Of a stretch of DNA of 37,425 nucleotides, positions 1 through 9,196 are shown in pieces. The stretch lies in assembly GCA_903871555.1 (NCBI GenBank), contig CAIQHM010000097.1, forward strand, positions 1 to 37,425, read 5' to 3'. The notes below the pieces were generated by a model, which had not been told where the DNA came from, made no database searches, and was given only the letters and a program-made list of their open reading frames with translations. The position numbers and the translations under genes were made by a program. This stretch comes from an uncultured Actinomycetes bacterium (GTDB taxonomy: Bacteria; Actinomycetota; Actinomycetes; Nanopelagicales; Nanopelagicaceae). The stretch's first letter is position 1. The number at the start of each line of letters is the position of its first letter.

Positions 1-465
1 AGTTGGCAGTGTTGCTGTCTTTGTATCTGACGACGCACTCGTAGCGTTTGGTGCACCCTCAACTAACACTTGGCGGAAGCGCAGCTCGGCTGTTTGGCCA
101 ACAAGTTGCACGATTTTTTCACCTGTTTGACCTGGTACTGAAATAACAATTTGGCGATTAGTGCCTGAACCTTGTGCGGCAACTTCGCTCTCGGCAACAC
201 CCAAAGAGTTAACGCGTTGCCTAATAATCTCAACTGCTTGATCGATAGCCTCAGTAGTAACTTTAGTTCCTTCACTCGCGCGAGGTGTTAGCGTGACGCT
301 TGTACCTCCGCGTAGGTCAAGACCTAACTTGATTTTCGTGGCGCCTTGTATGACTGCGACGGCACTGAAAGCAATTAAGGCGACCGCAAGGATCGCAATT
401 GACTTCGCGGACTTGGCTGAAGTTTTAGCAGCCTTTGGACTCTGGGAATTATTAAGGGCAGACAT
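1..465 (-). CDS. secD: SecD, protein translocase subunit (N-terminal part)
   Basis: SecD is a membrane subunit of the SecDF complex that uses the proton-motive force to help Sec-dependent export. The reading frame starts at an ATG at 465 and runs off the left edge, so only about 155 N-terminal residues are present. I translated it directly. It has a basic N-terminus, one hydrophobic segment (about residues 22-40) and the family signature GLDLRGGTS just after it, then IIRQRVNSLGV and the IVISVPG strand of the first periplasmic domain. It lies 11 bp downstream of ruvB on the same strand, the usual actinobacterial ruvCAB-(yajC)-secDF context. No yajC is present between ruvB and secD here. The identification is firm; the C-terminal membrane domain is outside the window. 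Confidence 0.93.
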   Translation of the reverse strand, partial: MSALNNSQSPKAAKTSAKSAKSIAILAVALIAFSAVAVIQGATKIKLGLDLRGGTSVTLTPRASEGTKVTTEAIDQAVEIIRQRVNSLGVAESEVAAQGSGTNRQIVISVPGQTGEKIVQLVGQTAELRFRQVLVEGAPNATSASSDTKTATLPT

Positions 466-476
466 GGGACGCAAGT

Positions 477-1541
477 CTAGGCATCAGAGGCTGGTGTGTC
501 GAAAAGCCCGATCTGATTGCCAGCGAGATTTTGCGCACCTATAGGGGGCGTTAAGCCAAGATGTTCAAATCCTGCAGGCGTAGCTATGCGCCCACGCGGA
601 GTTCTTGAGATAAAACCCATGCGGACTAGGAAAGGTTCGGCCAAGGATTCAATAGTTTCAGCCTCTTCGCCAATTGCCATGGCCAGGGTTGAGATTCCCA
701 CTGGTCCCCCGTTAAATCTTTTTACCAACGCCTCTAAAACACCCAAATCGAGGCGATCTAACCCGATTTCATCTACCTCATACATCTCAAGGGCTGACTT
801 AGCCTCGTTAATTCCAACTTTTCCATTTGAATGGACTTGGGCAAAATCTCGAACTCTACGCAACAATCTATTAGCTACTCGAGGAGTGCCTCTAGAACGT
901 GAACCAAGTTCATTAATGGCTTCCTTATCGATTTCGATTCCCATTAAATCAGCGCTTCGTTTAACAATTATCGAAAGTTCAGAATCTTCATAGAAATCTA
1001 ATTGCGCAGTAAATCCGAAGCGATCGCGAAGTGGGCTTGGCAATAAACCGGCGCGAGTTGTAGCACCAACAAGTGTGAAATGTGGAAGTTCAAGTGGAAT
1101 TGCAGTTGCGCCAGCACCTTTGCCAACTATTACATCTACCCGAAAATCTTCCATCGCTAAATAAAGAAGCTCTTCAGCCGGGCGAGACATTCTATGGATT
1201 TCATCTAAGAATAAAATTTCACCTTCCACAAGCGATGAAAGTATTGAAGCCAAATCACCAGCATGTTGAATCGCTGGTCCACTTGTTATGCGAATAGGTG
1301 CGTTCATTTCAGATGCAATGATCATTGCAAGAGTTGTTTTACCTAACCCCGGTGGTCCTGAAAGCAATACGTGGTCAGCCGGTGCTTTTCTATTTCTTGC
1401 CGCAGACAATAGGAGATCGAGCTGATCTGCGACTCTCTTCTGTCCCACAAACTCTGCAAGTGTTTTGGGACGCAAGGCTAATTCTTGGGAACGTTCAAAT
1501 TCATCTGAATTTGAATCAATAATTCGATTTTCATCGCTCAT
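477..1541 (-). CDS. ruvB: RuvB, Holliday junction branch-migration ATPase
   Basis: RuvB is the AAA+ hexameric motor that, with RuvA, drives branch migration of Holliday junctions during recombinational repair. The 354-residue protein has Walker A GPPGLGKT (62-69), Walker B LDEIH (about 112-116), sensor 1 GATTRAG (159-165) and the sensor 2 region [13 protein letters not shown] (about 217-230), followed by a winged-helix C-terminal domain. The length is normal for the family. Its ATG lies 2 bp after the ruvA stop, so it is the third gene of a ruvC-ruvA-ruvB operon. The last residues (LFDTPASDA) form a short tail beyond the conserved domain. Nothing essential appears to be missing. Confidence 0.97.
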   Translation of the reverse strand: MSDENRIIDSNSDEFERSQELALRPKTLAEFVGQKRVADQLDLLLSAARNRKAPADHVLLSGPPGLGKTTLAMIIASEMNAPIRITSGPAIQHAGDLASILSSLVEGEILFLDEIHRMSRPAEELLYLAMEDFRVDVIVGKGAGATAIPLELPHFTLVGATTRAGLLPSPLRDRFGFTAQLDFYEDSELSIIVKRSADLMGIEIDKEAINELGSRSRGTPRVANRLLRRVRDFAQVHSNGKVGINEAKSALEMYEVDEIGLDRLDLGVLEALVKRFNGGPVGISTLAMAIGEEAETIESLAEPFLVRMGFISRTPRGRIATPAGFEHLGLTPPIGAQNLAGNQIGLFDTPASDA

Positions 1542-1543
1542 GT

Positions 1544-2146
1544 TTAACCACGACCCCGACTTTGCAGTGCCAATTTAAGAAGTGTGGAAATATCTGTCTC
1601 ATCAATCTTTATACCAAGATCACTTGCCACGCCATCGATTGTTGCTTCGGCATCGCGAGCAGTAAACCCAAGTCCAATAAGTGCGCTCTGCAGTTGGGTA
1701 CGCCAATGCGACTTCGCGCCCTTGCCCGATTTGGTAGTTAAAGTTAAATCATTAACTTTCTCTTTCAACTCTAAAACTGTGCGCTGTGCACCCTTCTTAC
1801 CAAGGCCAGGGATGCGTTCTAAGGCTGCAGAATTTTCACTTGCGATGGCGCTAGCCAGCTCTTCCGGCTCGTAAATTGAAAGTGCCGATTGGGCAACTTT
1901 TGGACCAATACCGCTTACGGTTTGCAGTAATTCAAAGAAATCTCGAGAACTTGCGCGGTCAAAACCAAAGAGCGTCAAAGAATCTTCACGAACAACAAGG
2001 GTTGTGAACACTTCACAATGGGTACCAACGGTTAAAGATGCTGCAAAGCGCGCCGGTAATGAGACTTGTAGTCCCACTCCTCCTACTTCGATAACAGCAG
2101 AATTGAGCGTTGTAGCTTTCACAACACCAGATACCGAGGCAATCAT
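1544..2146 (-). CDS. ruvA: RuvA, Holliday junction-binding protein
   Basis: RuvA binds Holliday junctions as a tetramer and loads RuvB. I start it at the ATG at 2146 (MIASVSGVV), giving 200 residues, the usual length. The open frame extends 26 codons further upstream, but that extension lies inside ruvC and has no family resemblance. The chosen ATG overlaps the ruvC stop as ATGA, a typical translational-coupling arrangement. The N-terminal OB-fold (about 1-63), the helix-hairpin-helix pair with [10 protein letters not shown] and [11 protein letters not shown] (about 70-130) and the C-terminal RuvB-contacting domain ([15 protein letters not shown]) are all visible. Confidence 0.96.
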   Translation of the reverse strand: MIASVSGVVKATTLNSAVIEVGGVGLQVSLPARFAASLTVGTHCEVFTTLVVREDSLTLFGFDRASSRDFFELLQTVSGIGPKVAQSALSIYEPEELASAIASENSAALERIPGLGKKGAQRTVLELKEKVNDLTLTTKSGKGAKSHWRTQLQSALIGLGFTARDAEATIDGVASDLGIKIDETDISTLLKLALQSRGRG

Positions 2147-2682
2147 CTCTTCTTCGCTTTCGCTAAACGCGCCTTCTCTTTCGTAAGCGCTGCTTGAATA
2201 CGTGCATCTCCCGAACCTCGCCAATGATGGCAGATAGCAAGAGCTAAGGCATCGGTACTGTCTACGGGTTTAGGGATTTCTTTTAGTGAAAGCAATTTTT
2301 GAACCATAAGTGCCACTTGCTTTTTATCAGCCCTGCCAGAACCAGTAACCGCAGCCTTTACTTCAGTAGGTGTATGCATCGCGACCGGAATTCCTGATCT
2401 GGCCGCAATTAAAAGAGCCACTCCGGCAGCTTGCCCCGTAGACATCGCAGTACGAACATTTAATTGCGAAAATACTCTTTCTACCGCAATTACATCTGGT
2501 TTAAATTCCGTTATCCACTGGATCAATTCTGTCTCGAGAGCGAGCAATCTCTGCGAAAGTTCAAGGTCAGATGGTGTCTGAATAACGCCGACGCCGACCA
2601 TAACCAATTTTTGAGCAGAACCATTTTCAACAATTCCCAGACCGCATCTTGTTAAACCTGGATCTACGCCAAGAACGCGCAT
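2143..2682 (-). CDS. ruvC: RuvC, crossover junction endodeoxyribonuclease
   Basis: RuvC is the Mg2+-dependent resolvase that cuts Holliday junctions symmetrically. The 179-residue protein keeps the RNase H-like fold and all four acidic catalytic residues: D7 (GVDPG), E68 (AVERVF), D141 and D144 (DSTDALA). A basic tail of about 25 residues ([12 protein letters not shown]) extends beyond the catalytic core and may add DNA affinity; that is inference. It is the first of the three ruv genes, 1 bp downstream of yebC, and overlaps ruvA by 4 bp. The pairing of resolvase and branch-migration motor in one operon is standard. Confidence 0.96.
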   Translation of the reverse strand: MRVLGVDPGLTRCGLGIVENGSAQKLVMVGVGVIQTPSDLELSQRLLALETELIQWITEFKPDVIAVERVFSQLNVRTAMSTGQAAGVALLIAARSGIPVAMHTPTEVKAAVTGSGRADKKQVALMVQKLLSLKEIPKPVDSTDALALAICHHWRGSGDARIQAALTKEKARLAKAKKR

Positions 2683-2683
2683 C

Positions 2684-3433
2684 TTAAAGGTTAGCCATTA
2701 CCTCGTCTGATACATCAAAGTTTCCGAAGACGTTTTGTACGTCATCCAATTCTTCAATGGCATCGATTAAAGCAAAAACTTTTGTTGCACCTTCGGCATC
2801 TAGTTCAACTGAAACTGAAGGAAGGAACGAGGTATCTGCAGATTCATAATCAATACCGGCGCTTTGCAACGCAGTACGGACTGCTACCAAATCACTTGGT
2901 TCACTTACGATTTCAAATGATTCCCCAAGATCACTAACATCTTCAGCGCCTGCATCCAGAACATGTTCAAGGATTTTATCTTCGGTAATTCCTGGCGCTT
3001 TAGAAACAATGATGACGCCTTTGCGATTGAACATGTAAGAAACTGAGCCAGGATCGGCCATATTTCCGCCGTTGCGTGTTACGGCAACACGAACTTCAGA
3101 TGCAGCGCGATTACGATTATCAGATAGACATTCGATTAGAAGCGCTACTCCATTTGGTCCATAACCTTCATACATAATTGTTTGCCAATCCGCGCCGCCA
3201 GATTCGAGTCCAGCTCCACGTTTTACTGCACGATCAATATTGTCAGCCGGCATCGAGCTTTTTTTGGCTTTTGCAATCGCATCAAAGAGCGTTGGGTTTC
3301 CAGAAATATCCGCGCCACCATTTCTTGCAGCTACTTCAATCCCCTTAATTAACTTGGCAAAATTCTTGGCTCGGCGTGAATCAATAACAGCCTTCTTATG
3401 CTTAGTTGTTGCCCACTTGGAATGGCCTGACAC
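2684..3433 (-). CDS. yebC: YebC/PmpR (TACO1) family protein
   Basis: This family was long annotated as a transcriptional regulator. Members related to mitochondrial TACO1 are now linked to translation elongation, including relief of stalling at difficult sequences. The 249-residue protein begins [17 protein letters not shown], the family N-terminal signature, then [18 protein letters not shown] and [11 protein letters not shown], and ends in the three-domain YebC fold. The start is a GTG at 3433, preceded at good spacing by an AGGGGG Shine-Dalgarno (in the 42-bp gap after pdxT). Its position directly before ruvC is conserved in many bacteria. Family assignment is certain; the molecular role in this organism is not. 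Confidence 0.95.
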   Translation of the reverse strand: MSGHSKWATTKHKKAVIDSRRAKNFAKLIKGIEVAARNGGADISGNPTLFDAIAKAKKSSMPADNIDRAVKRGAGLESGGADWQTIMYEGYGPNGVALLIECLSDNRNRAASEVRVAVTRNGGNMADPGSVSYMFNRKGVIIVSKAPGITEDKILEHVLDAGAEDVSDLGESFEIVSEPSDLVAVRTALQSAGIDYESADTSFLPSVSVELDAEGATKVFALIDAIEELDDVQNVFGNFDVSDEVMANL

Positions 3434-3475
3434 TTTAAAACCCCCTATAAATCAATTCGCCTAGTTTATCTTGAA

Positions 3476-4066
3476 TTACTTTTTACAAACCTCTTCTAGG
3501 AAATATCGATGAACTCGATTATCCCCAGTCAGTTCCGGATGGAATGAGGTAGCGAGAACGTGAGCCTGTCTAACTGCAACTGGATGTTTCACCCCGGCTA
3601 CTTCAAGACTTGCAAGTACTTCCACGCCCTTGTCGCATGATTCAACCCAAGGAGCCCGTATGAAGACTCCCCTAAATGGCGCCCCAGAAATAACCTTGAA
3701 ATCCAAATCAACTTCGAAGGATTCAGTCTGTCGACCAAACGCATTGCGGCGAACTTGCATATCGATCCCACCGAAGGTTTCCTGTTGTGACGCCGGATCT
3801 AAAATTGATTTTGCTACCAGAATCATTCCCGCACAAGAGCCGTATGTCGGCATACCATCTGCAATCCTTTTACTTATCAAATCGAATAAATCAAAAGCCT
3901 TTGCCAATTTACTTATTGTCGTTGATTCGCCACCAGGAATTATCAATGCATCAATTTGCGATATCTCCGCAGCGCTTTTAACTAAATTACCCGTGACACC
4001 ACAATCGCCAAGAGCTAAGAGATGTTCGCGAAAATCACCTTGGAGCGCTAATACTCCAACGTTCAT
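3476..4066 (-). CDS. pdxT: PdxT, glutaminase subunit of PLP synthase
   Basis: PdxT is the class I glutamine amidotransferase that makes ammonia from glutamine and channels it to PdxS for pyridoxal 5'-phosphate synthesis (the DXP-independent route). The 196 residues contain the triad C78 (GSCAG), H176 and E178 (FHPEL), plus the GGEST oxyanion-loop motif at 46-50. The length matches the family. The ATG follows the pdxS stop by 2 bp, so the two subunits are co-transcribed. The window also holds several PLP enzymes (tryptophanase, class III aminotransferase, PabC domain) that need this cofactor. Confidence 0.97.
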   Translation of the reverse strand: MNVGVLALQGDFREHLLALGDCGVTGNLVKSAAEISQIDALIIPGGESTTISKLAKAFDLFDLISKRIADGMPTYGSCAGMILVAKSILDPASQQETFGGIDMQVRRNAFGRQTESFEVDLDFKVISGAPFRGVFIRAPWVESCDKGVEVLASLEVAGVKHPVAVRQAHVLATSFHPELTGDNRVHRYFLEEVCKK

Positions 4067-4068
4067 GC

Positions 4069-4971
4069 CTACCAGCCCCGCTCAGCCAATCGATGAGGAA
4101 CAGGTATATCAGCAACATTAATTCCGACCATTGCTTCACCAAGTCCGCGAGATGCATCAGCAACAATTTTTGCATCTGTGTAATAAGTAGTTGCCTTTAC
4201 GCAGGCAGCGGCACGCTTTGCGGCATCGCCTGATTTGAAAATACCAGAACCAATAAATAAACCATCAGCACCGAGCTGCATCATCATTGCGGCATCCGCT
4301 GGTGTGGCAATACCACCAGCTGTGAAAAGAACTACTGGAAGCTTTCCAGTTTCAGCAACTTCCTTAACGAGCGCATAGGGCGCTTGAAGTTCTTTTGCTG
4401 CAACATAAAGTTCATCTTCGCGCATAGATGTTAAACGACGAATTTCGCCACCAATCTTGCGCATGTGAGTTGTTGCATTTGAAACATCGCCGGTTCCTGC
4501 TTCACCCTTCGAGCGAATCATTGCTGCACCCTCGCTGATGCGACGTAACGCCTCACCTAGATTTGTCGCACCACAAACGAAAGGAATCGTGAAATTCCAT
4601 TTATTAATATGGTGTTCGTAATCTGCTGGTGTTAAAACTTCTGATTCATCAATGTAATCAACGTTAAGTGTCTGCAGAATTTGAGCTTCAGCGAAGTGGC
4701 CAATACGAACTTTTGCCATAACCGGGATAGAAACTGCAGCTTGAATTTTCTCAATCATGTCTGGATCTGACATCCGCGAAACTCCGCCTTGCGCACGAAT
4801 ATCAGCAGGTACACGTTCTAGAGCCATCACTGCAACTGCGCCAGCATCTTCCGCAATTTTTGCTTGTTCAACATTTACAACGTCCATAATGACGCCGCCC
4901 TTAAGCATTTCGGCCATGCCGCGTTTTACTCTTGCGCCGCCTACTTGTGATTCATTTGCCTTGGACATCAT
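4069..4971 (-). CDS. pdxS: PdxS, pyridoxal 5'-phosphate synthase lyase subunit
   Basis: PdxS condenses ribose 5-phosphate, glyceraldehyde 3-phosphate and PdxT-derived ammonia to PLP. The 300-residue (beta/alpha)8 protein has the conserved D30 (IMDVV), the Schiff-base lysine K87 in MAKVRIGH and the second lysine K155 in SKGEAGTGD. Two in-frame ATGs stand in tandem (4971 and 4968). An AGGAG Shine-Dalgarno lies only 3 bp from the first but 6 bp from the second, so translation may begin at 4968. Identity is certain. A separate transcription start is possible in the 51-bp gap after the DUF3048 gene, but I see no convincing promoter. Confidence 0.97.
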   Translation of the reverse strand: MMSKANESQVGGARVKRGMAEMLKGGVIMDVVNVEQAKIAEDAGAVAVMALERVPADIRAQGGVSRMSDPDMIEKIQAAVSIPVMAKVRIGHFAEAQILQTLNVDYIDESEVLTPADYEHHINKWNFTIPFVCGATNLGEALRRISEGAAMIRSKGEAGTGDVSNATTHMRKIGGEIRRLTSMREDELYVAAKELQAPYALVKEVAETGKLPVVLFTAGGIATPADAAMMMQLGADGLFIGSGIFKSGDAAKRAAACVKATTYYTDAKIVADASRGLGEAMVGINVADIPVPHRLAERGW

Positions 4972-5022
4972 CTGCTCCTGTTGCCAATCTATTGTTAGCG
5001 CTTCTTCTATGAGGAGATGAGT

Positions 5023-6042
5023 CTACTTTGACTTTGACGGACTCGCACTCGCAGCCGGTTGCGGGTAGGTGAAGGCAGGTGCGCTATCGGTCAGCGCGAT
5101 CCACACTTGGCCATCAGCGAAGTTGGCTACAGAGCCATCCGACAGGGTCCAAATTGTGCCGACCTCGGCGCTTGCACGTTGCCAATTAATTGCAACAACC
5201 TTTCCATCTCGCAGTAAGTAGCCTGTGCCTGATCCAACAGTGTTGCTCAGCGGAGTGATTCCACCAACTTTGTCATGATAAATCGAATTGGTGATTTTCA
5301 CATTTTGGATTACAAAATTTGGCGAACCTAATTGTTTGCCATTCGAATCGAAATTAGGTTTTCCGTTATAAGAAAGTAGCCATCGTTTTTCGGCAACCGA
5401 CCAAGTTATTCCGTAACGAGAGGCCGGCCATTTAATGGAGACGGCAGAAACTTCTTTCGCTAAATCTGAACCCTTGCCAAATTGCCAACCAATCGATCTA
5501 ACTGTGTCGATTTTCTTGCCTTCAATTTCGATTGTTTTTTTCAACAATGCATTGCCATCAAGCATCATATTTGTCGGCGAAAAGCGATTCTTATCTGTCT
5601 GATAGATACTTGGCGGATTTCGCTCTGCGCTCATATTTTCTAAATTAGCAGCCGCAAGTACTGGACGCATTTTGCTCTGCGCACCACTGTAAGCAAATCC
5701 AACTCGACCATATTGCGCGAGAATTTCAATGTCGCTAATTCGAGCAGAACGAACTGGTCCGATCAGAGGTGGAATCTCGTTGCTAAAAATCGCAGCAATA
5801 CGCGTTAGCCCACCTTCAACTTGTTCGATGTAAATTACATCGGCGCTAGCCAACCCAACTTGTGGGTGGGCTGCAGAAGTGTCGTCAATCTTCACCGCAA
5901 GTACCGGCCCATTCTTTCCTGGGAGATTGGTCAAGATATTTTTTTCAACACTTTTGCCGGTAACTTTTTTTACGATATTTGAAGGGGAAGCGCATGAACT
6001 AAGTACTATCAAGATTGAAAGCGCTGCTAAGAACTTCTTCAT
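5023..6042 (-). CDS. DUF3048 (YerB-like) lipoprotein
   Basis: The 339-residue protein starts with a lipoprotein signal peptide, MKKFLAALSILIVLSSC, with lipobox LSSC at 14-17, so C17 is the probable lipidated residue on the outer face of the membrane. The body matches the DUF3048 family as I recognise it: AVKIDDTSAAHPQVGL, YIEQVEGGLTRIAAIF, GPVRSARISDI and the second half DGKVVAINW with GTIWTLSDG. The biochemical role of this family is not established. It overlaps the LemA-like gene upstream by 4 bp (ATGA), so it belongs to the pimA operon. The serine/alanine-rich C-terminus (PAASASPSKSK) looks unstructured. Confidence 0.88.
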   Translation of the reverse strand: MKKFLAALSILIVLSSCASPSNIVKKVTGKSVEKNILTNLPGKNGPVLAVKIDDTSAAHPQVGLASADVIYIEQVEGGLTRIAAIFSNEIPPLIGPVRSARISDIEILAQYGRVGFAYSGAQSKMRPVLAAANLENMSAERNPPSIYQTDKNRFSPTNMMLDGNALLKKTIEIEGKKIDTVRSIGWQFGKGSDLAKEVSAVSIKWPASRYGITWSVAEKRWLLSYNGKPNFDSNGKQLGSPNFVIQNVKITNSIYHDKVGGITPLSNTVGSGTGYLLRDGKVVAINWQRASAEVGTIWTLSDGSVANFADGQVWIALTDSAPAFTYPQPAASASPSKSK

Positions 6043-6545
6043 AAAATATCATCCTCGAATGAGTAACGCATGGGCAATGGGGCGTGTCCGGCTAACCGGA
6101 ATAACTTAAAGAGGTTCTTACTTCGTAGGTGTTGGGCACTTCTTACCGCTTCGGTATGAATTGTTATCCCAACTGCAATTTTCTCAGTCATCGCCTGCAG
6201 TGCAGCAAGAAGATCCACTTCAATACCACTTGGCACGGAAGCCTCATCCGCTAAGAGCAATTTCAAAGTTTGTGATAACGAAATCTCGGCATCACTTCTT
6301 TCGACAATATTTGCTTCTCGTGCTTGATAGGCAGCGGCTGTAAGAACCATGCTGGTAGCTGCATCCACACTCTTTGAATTCGCAATCTCCAAGGCGATCG
6401 CTGCTCGTTTCTGAAGAAGCGCATCTAAATGCGCCCAAGAAGTTTCTACCCGATGGTGCAAGGCATCAAGCCTGGACGCCAGAAAGGACAAATACCATCC
6501 AGCTATAAGGAGTAAGAAAATTACGGCTATTGCAGTCTTAATCAT
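6039..6545 (-). CDS. LemA-like single-pass membrane protein
   Basis: This 168-residue protein has one N-terminal membrane segment (about residues 4-24) followed by helical sequence. The stretch RVETSWAHLDALLQKRAAI resembles the first helices of LemA proteins (pattern RNRVENAWSQID-QLKRR). It overlaps pimA by 8 bp and the DUF3048 gene by 4 bp, so it is translationally coupled to both. In mycobacteria, as I recall, the gene between pimA and pdxS (Rv2609c region) encodes a membrane protein that also carries a NUDIX hydrolase domain. No NUDIX box is visible here, so this would be an N-terminal-only version. Function unknown; the LemA similarity is by eye and moderate. Confidence 0.72.
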   Translation of the reverse strand: MIKTAIAVIFLLLIAGWYLSFLASRLDALHHRVETSWAHLDALLQKRAAIALEIANSKSVDAATSMVLTAAAYQAREANIVERSDAEISLSQTLKLLLADEASVPSGIEVDLLAALQAMTEKIAVGITIHTEAVRSAQHLRSKNLFKLFRLAGHAPLPMRYSFEDDIL

Positions 6546-7710
6546 TAGATCGCAATCTATTCCAGAATCTGTTTTCAGATGCGAGGCTCACCTTGGAATT
6601 TCCCACTAAAGCCATTTCATAGACTGATGAAATCTGATTTCCCACAGTATCCCAATCAAATATTTTCGCTTTTTCAAAACCAGCATCGGCGATCTGCTTG
6701 CGTGCATCGTCATTTCCAAGAAGATGCAATACCGCCGACGCTAACGCGTTTGAACTCTCTGAAGTAAAGAGTTCACCAGATTTACCTTGATCTAAGAGTT
6801 TTGCGAAGGCGGGCAAATTGCTCGCGACTATCGGCGTTCGTGCCGCCATGGCCTCGGCAAGAATGATTCCAAAAGATTCACCACCTGTGTTTGGCGCGAT
6901 ATAAAGCGATATTGATTTGAAGAACTGGGCTTTCTCAAGTTCCGATATCCGACCCAGGAAAGTGATTCGATTACGAAGTTGGGATGGAACTTGCTTGGAA
7001 AAATCTTCAGAATCTCCAGGACCTGCTACAAGAATTCGTAAATTTGAAACCTGGGTAACTATTTCCGGAATCGCGGCGAGTAAAACACTCAAACCTTTGC
7101 GTGGTTCGTCGAAGCGACCAATAAATCCAATTGTGTTCGGTAGCGCCCATTCTGCGCGCGGGCCAATTCCATCAAATTTGCTCGTATCAATTCCATTTGG
7201 AATCACCACAGCTTCGGTACTGAAACGATCTTTCAAAGTCTCTCTGGCAATCTCACTAACCGCAATCTTCGCTGTAATTCTCTCAATCAGCGGATCGAGC
7301 ATCGTTCCAATTGCATTGGCTATCTTCTGCGAATTAGTTGCGGCATGGAATGTCGCCACCATCGGTCCATCTCCAGCCCAACCAGCAAGTAATGACAGAG
7401 AGGGAATAGCCGGTTCATGCAAATGTAGAAGATCAAAATTTCCATTTGCGATCCATTGTTTAACTCTGGAAGATGCAAGTGGCCCAAAAATCACTTTAGC
7501 AATTGCACCGTTATATGGAATAGATATCGGGCGGCCAGCAGAAACAACCCAAGGTTCAATGCTTCCATCTTCATCGGTAACCGGTGCAAGGACTGAAACC
7601 TCATGGCCTTTGGAAATTAACCATTCAGCCAACTCTTTGATATGAATCTGTACGCCACCTGGGGTGTCCCATCCATATGGACAGACCATTCCAATTCGCA
7701 ATTTAGCCAT
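6538..7710 (-). CDS. pimA: PimA, phosphatidylinositol alpha-mannosyltransferase
   Basis: PimA transfers the first mannose from GDP-mannose to phosphatidyl-myo-inositol at the cytoplasmic face of the membrane, starting PIM synthesis. The 390-residue GT4/GT-B protein has the N-terminal GG loop (PGGVQIH, 17-23), H122 (TFHAA, equivalent to the catalytic-site His of mycobacterial PimA), R199 and K205 (GRFDEPRKG) and E278 in GGESFG, which contacts the donor. Gene order pgsA-patA-pimA fixes the pathway. It overlaps patA by 8 bp. Other GT4 activities cannot be excluded from sequence alone, but the context makes PimA by far the best call. Confidence 0.93.
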   Translation of the reverse strand: MAKLRIGMVCPYGWDTPGGVQIHIKELAEWLISKGHEVSVLAPVTDEDGSIEPWVVSAGRPISIPYNGAIAKVIFGPLASSRVKQWIANGNFDLLHLHEPAIPSLSLLAGWAGDGPMVATFHAATNSQKIANAIGTMLDPLIERITAKIAVSEIARETLKDRFSTEAVVIPNGIDTSKFDGIGPRAEWALPNTIGFIGRFDEPRKGLSVLLAAIPEIVTQVSNLRILVAGPGDSEDFSKQVPSQLRNRITFLGRISELEKAQFFKSISLYIAPNTGGESFGIILAEAMAARTPIVASNLPAFAKLLDQGKSGELFTSESSNALASAVLHLLGNDDARKQIADAGFEKAKIFDWDTVGNQISSVYEMALVGNSKVSLASENRFWNRLRSND

Positions 7711-8578
7711 TTTTATCTACCCAGATCCGCTGCAACATATGCCAGTCAACAGTGTGGCTAAAAATTTCTCTTTCGAATCGGGATGCGATTACCTGCGTCA
7801 TTACAGCAGCCTTCTCCGCAGTTGTTCCATCTTTTGGAACTGTTACCGGATCGCCAAAAATTATTCGGATTCCGGAAGGCTCATACTTAACGAAAGCTGT
7901 AATCAAATCCGCTCCTGTTTGAATTGCCAGAAGTGCCGGTCCCCCAGGCATCCGGGCCGCTTCACCGAAGAAATCAACTGGGATTCCATTTTTTGATAAA
8001 TCACGATCAGCTACAAGTGCTACTAATTTTCCAGCCCGCAAACGTTGCGCAAGTACTGCGATACTTCGAGAATCTAAGTCCAAAACTTCCATGCCTATGT
8101 CATTTCGATATTGCAGGAATTTGCGGAAGAGCTTCTCTGGTTTTAAATGTTCGGCGACGGTTGTAAGTGGAATCCCGGTTGCGCAGAAATAAGCACCTGC
8201 ATGGTCCCAATTACCTGCGTGCGGAAGTGCCACAATGCAGCCACGTTTTGCGGCAATCGGATCGCGAAGAAAATTCTCATTTTCGCAAATAGTTGTGTTA
8301 AGTAAACGCGAATTACTCCAACTTGGAAATCTAAATGTGTCACACCAATAACGCAAATAGGAACGCATACCGGCATTTGTAAGAAATTCCAATGCATTCG
8401 CGTCAAGTTCAGGATGAACTCTCCTAAAGTTAGAACGTAACCTTTCAACTCCCTTACCATTTCGGCCATAAAGCAGATCAGCAACTCGATCGGCTAATGA
8501 ATATGCACCCCGTTCTGGTAACAAGCGCACAATTTTCCAGGCAAGGATGTACCCCCAATATGCAAAGTGTTCACTCAT
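7703..8578 (-). CDS. patA: PatA, PIM acyltransferase
   Basis: This is a lysophospholipid acyltransferase-family (LpxL/HtrB-like) enzyme of 291 residues. In actinobacteria the protein encoded here acylates the mannose of PIM1/PIM2. The HX4D catalytic motif is H120-AGNW-D125. KNGIPVDFFG and RMPGGPALLA are typical of the substrate pocket. Near the N-terminus a hydrophobic/amphipathic stretch (WGYILAWKIVRLL) suggests peripheral membrane association. It overlaps pgsA (4 bp) upstream and pimA (8 bp) downstream, so the three PIM genes are translationally coupled. Confidence 0.92.
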   Translation of the reverse strand: MSEHFAYWGYILAWKIVRLLPERGAYSLADRVADLLYGRNGKGVERLRSNFRRVHPELDANALEFLTNAGMRSYLRYWCDTFRFPSWSNSRLLNTTICENENFLRDPIAAKRGCIVALPHAGNWDHAGAYFCATGIPLTTVAEHLKPEKLFRKFLQYRNDIGMEVLDLDSRSIAVLAQRLRAGKLVALVADRDLSKNGIPVDFFGEAARMPGGPALLAIQTGADLITAFVKYEPSGIRIIFGDPVTVPKDGTTAEKAAVMTQVIASRFEREIFSHTVDWHMLQRIWVDKNG

Positions 8579-9180
8579 TTGGATCCTTTATAAACGATCA
8601 AAAGCCTCTGCAGGACGGTAAATAAACTTGCTAGCGCAAGAACCCAGAGCCCAATTGCTAGAGAGTAGGGAATTTGTAAACCAGTTAATCCTGTTGCGGT
8701 TACCAAGATAATCAAACGTTCGCTTCGTTCTGCTAAGCCACCATTACACGGAATTCCAAGCGACTCTGAACGAGCCTTGATGTAGGAAATCAAAAAACCA
8801 AGCACAACCGTGATGAGTACAAGGGGAACAAGTCGATCACCGACATCAATCAAATACCAGAGAATAGAACCAATAATCACGGCATCTGTTAAACGATCCA
8901 GGGTCGAATCTAAAAGAGCGCCCCAGGCATTCGAACCTTTATCTGAGAGCCGAGCAATAGTTCCATCAAGTAGATCGAAGAGAACAAAAAACATTATGCA
9001 TAAAGTTCCAGTCAAAAAGTGGCCCTTTGGAAATGTAAGGGTTGCTGCCAAAATGGTGAAAAAAGCGCCGAGCGTTGTAACCAAGTTTGCGCTAACGCCG
9101 ACCCTTATTAAGCCACGGCAGATTGGAGTAATTAATCTGGTGACTGGGGCGCGTAATGATTCTTGAAGCATCTTTCCCAT
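8575..9180 (-). CDS. pgsA: PgsA-like CDP-alcohol phosphatidyltransferase (phosphatidylinositol phosphate synthase)
   Basis: This membrane enzyme transfers a phosphatidyl group from CDP-diacylglycerol to an alcohol, here most likely inositol 1-phosphate, giving the substrate for PimA. I start it at the ATG at 9180 (MGKMLQESLR), giving 201 residues. The frame stays open to 9561, but that extension is antisense to the plus-strand gene at 9197 and has no membrane or family features. The CDP-alcohol signature is complete: D69, D72-G73, A76-R77, G87, D91, D95. About five or six hydrophobic segments follow. The neighbours patA and pimA argue for the inositol-specific enzyme over phosphatidylglycerophosphate synthase. 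Confidence 0.93.
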   Translation of the reverse strand: MGKMLQESLRAPVTRLITPICRGLIRVGVSANLVTTLGAFFTILAATLTFPKGHFLTGTLCIMFFVLFDLLDGTIARLSDKGSNAWGALLDSTLDRLTDAVIIGSILWYLIDVGDRLVPLVLITVVLGFLISYIKARSESLGIPCNGGLAERSERLIILVTATGLTGLQIPYSLAIGLWVLALASLFTVLQRLLIVYKGSK

Positions 9181-9182
9181 CG

Positions 9183-9188
9183 TAGGCT
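9183..9188 (+). promoter_or_regulatory. Possible -10 hexamer for the EF-G-like gene
   Basis: TAGGCT fits the actinobacterial TANNNT -10 pattern and lies 8 bp before the GTG start at 9197. The spacing is two bases longer than the six seen at seven other starts in this window, so the case is weaker. No Shine-Dalgarno is visible in front of the GTG, which is consistent with a leaderless or near-leaderless message. Confidence 0.35.
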
Positions 9189-9196
9189 TTGTTGTC

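Noticed and set aside
63-275. Minus-strand open frame of 70 codons
   Set aside because: It lies in another frame inside secD, whose frame gives the clear family motifs GLDLRGG and IIRQRVNSLG.
2147-2224. 26-codon N-terminal extension of ruvA
   Set aside because: It lies within ruvC. The canonical RuvA N-terminus begins at 2146, with an ATGA overlap to the ruvC stop.
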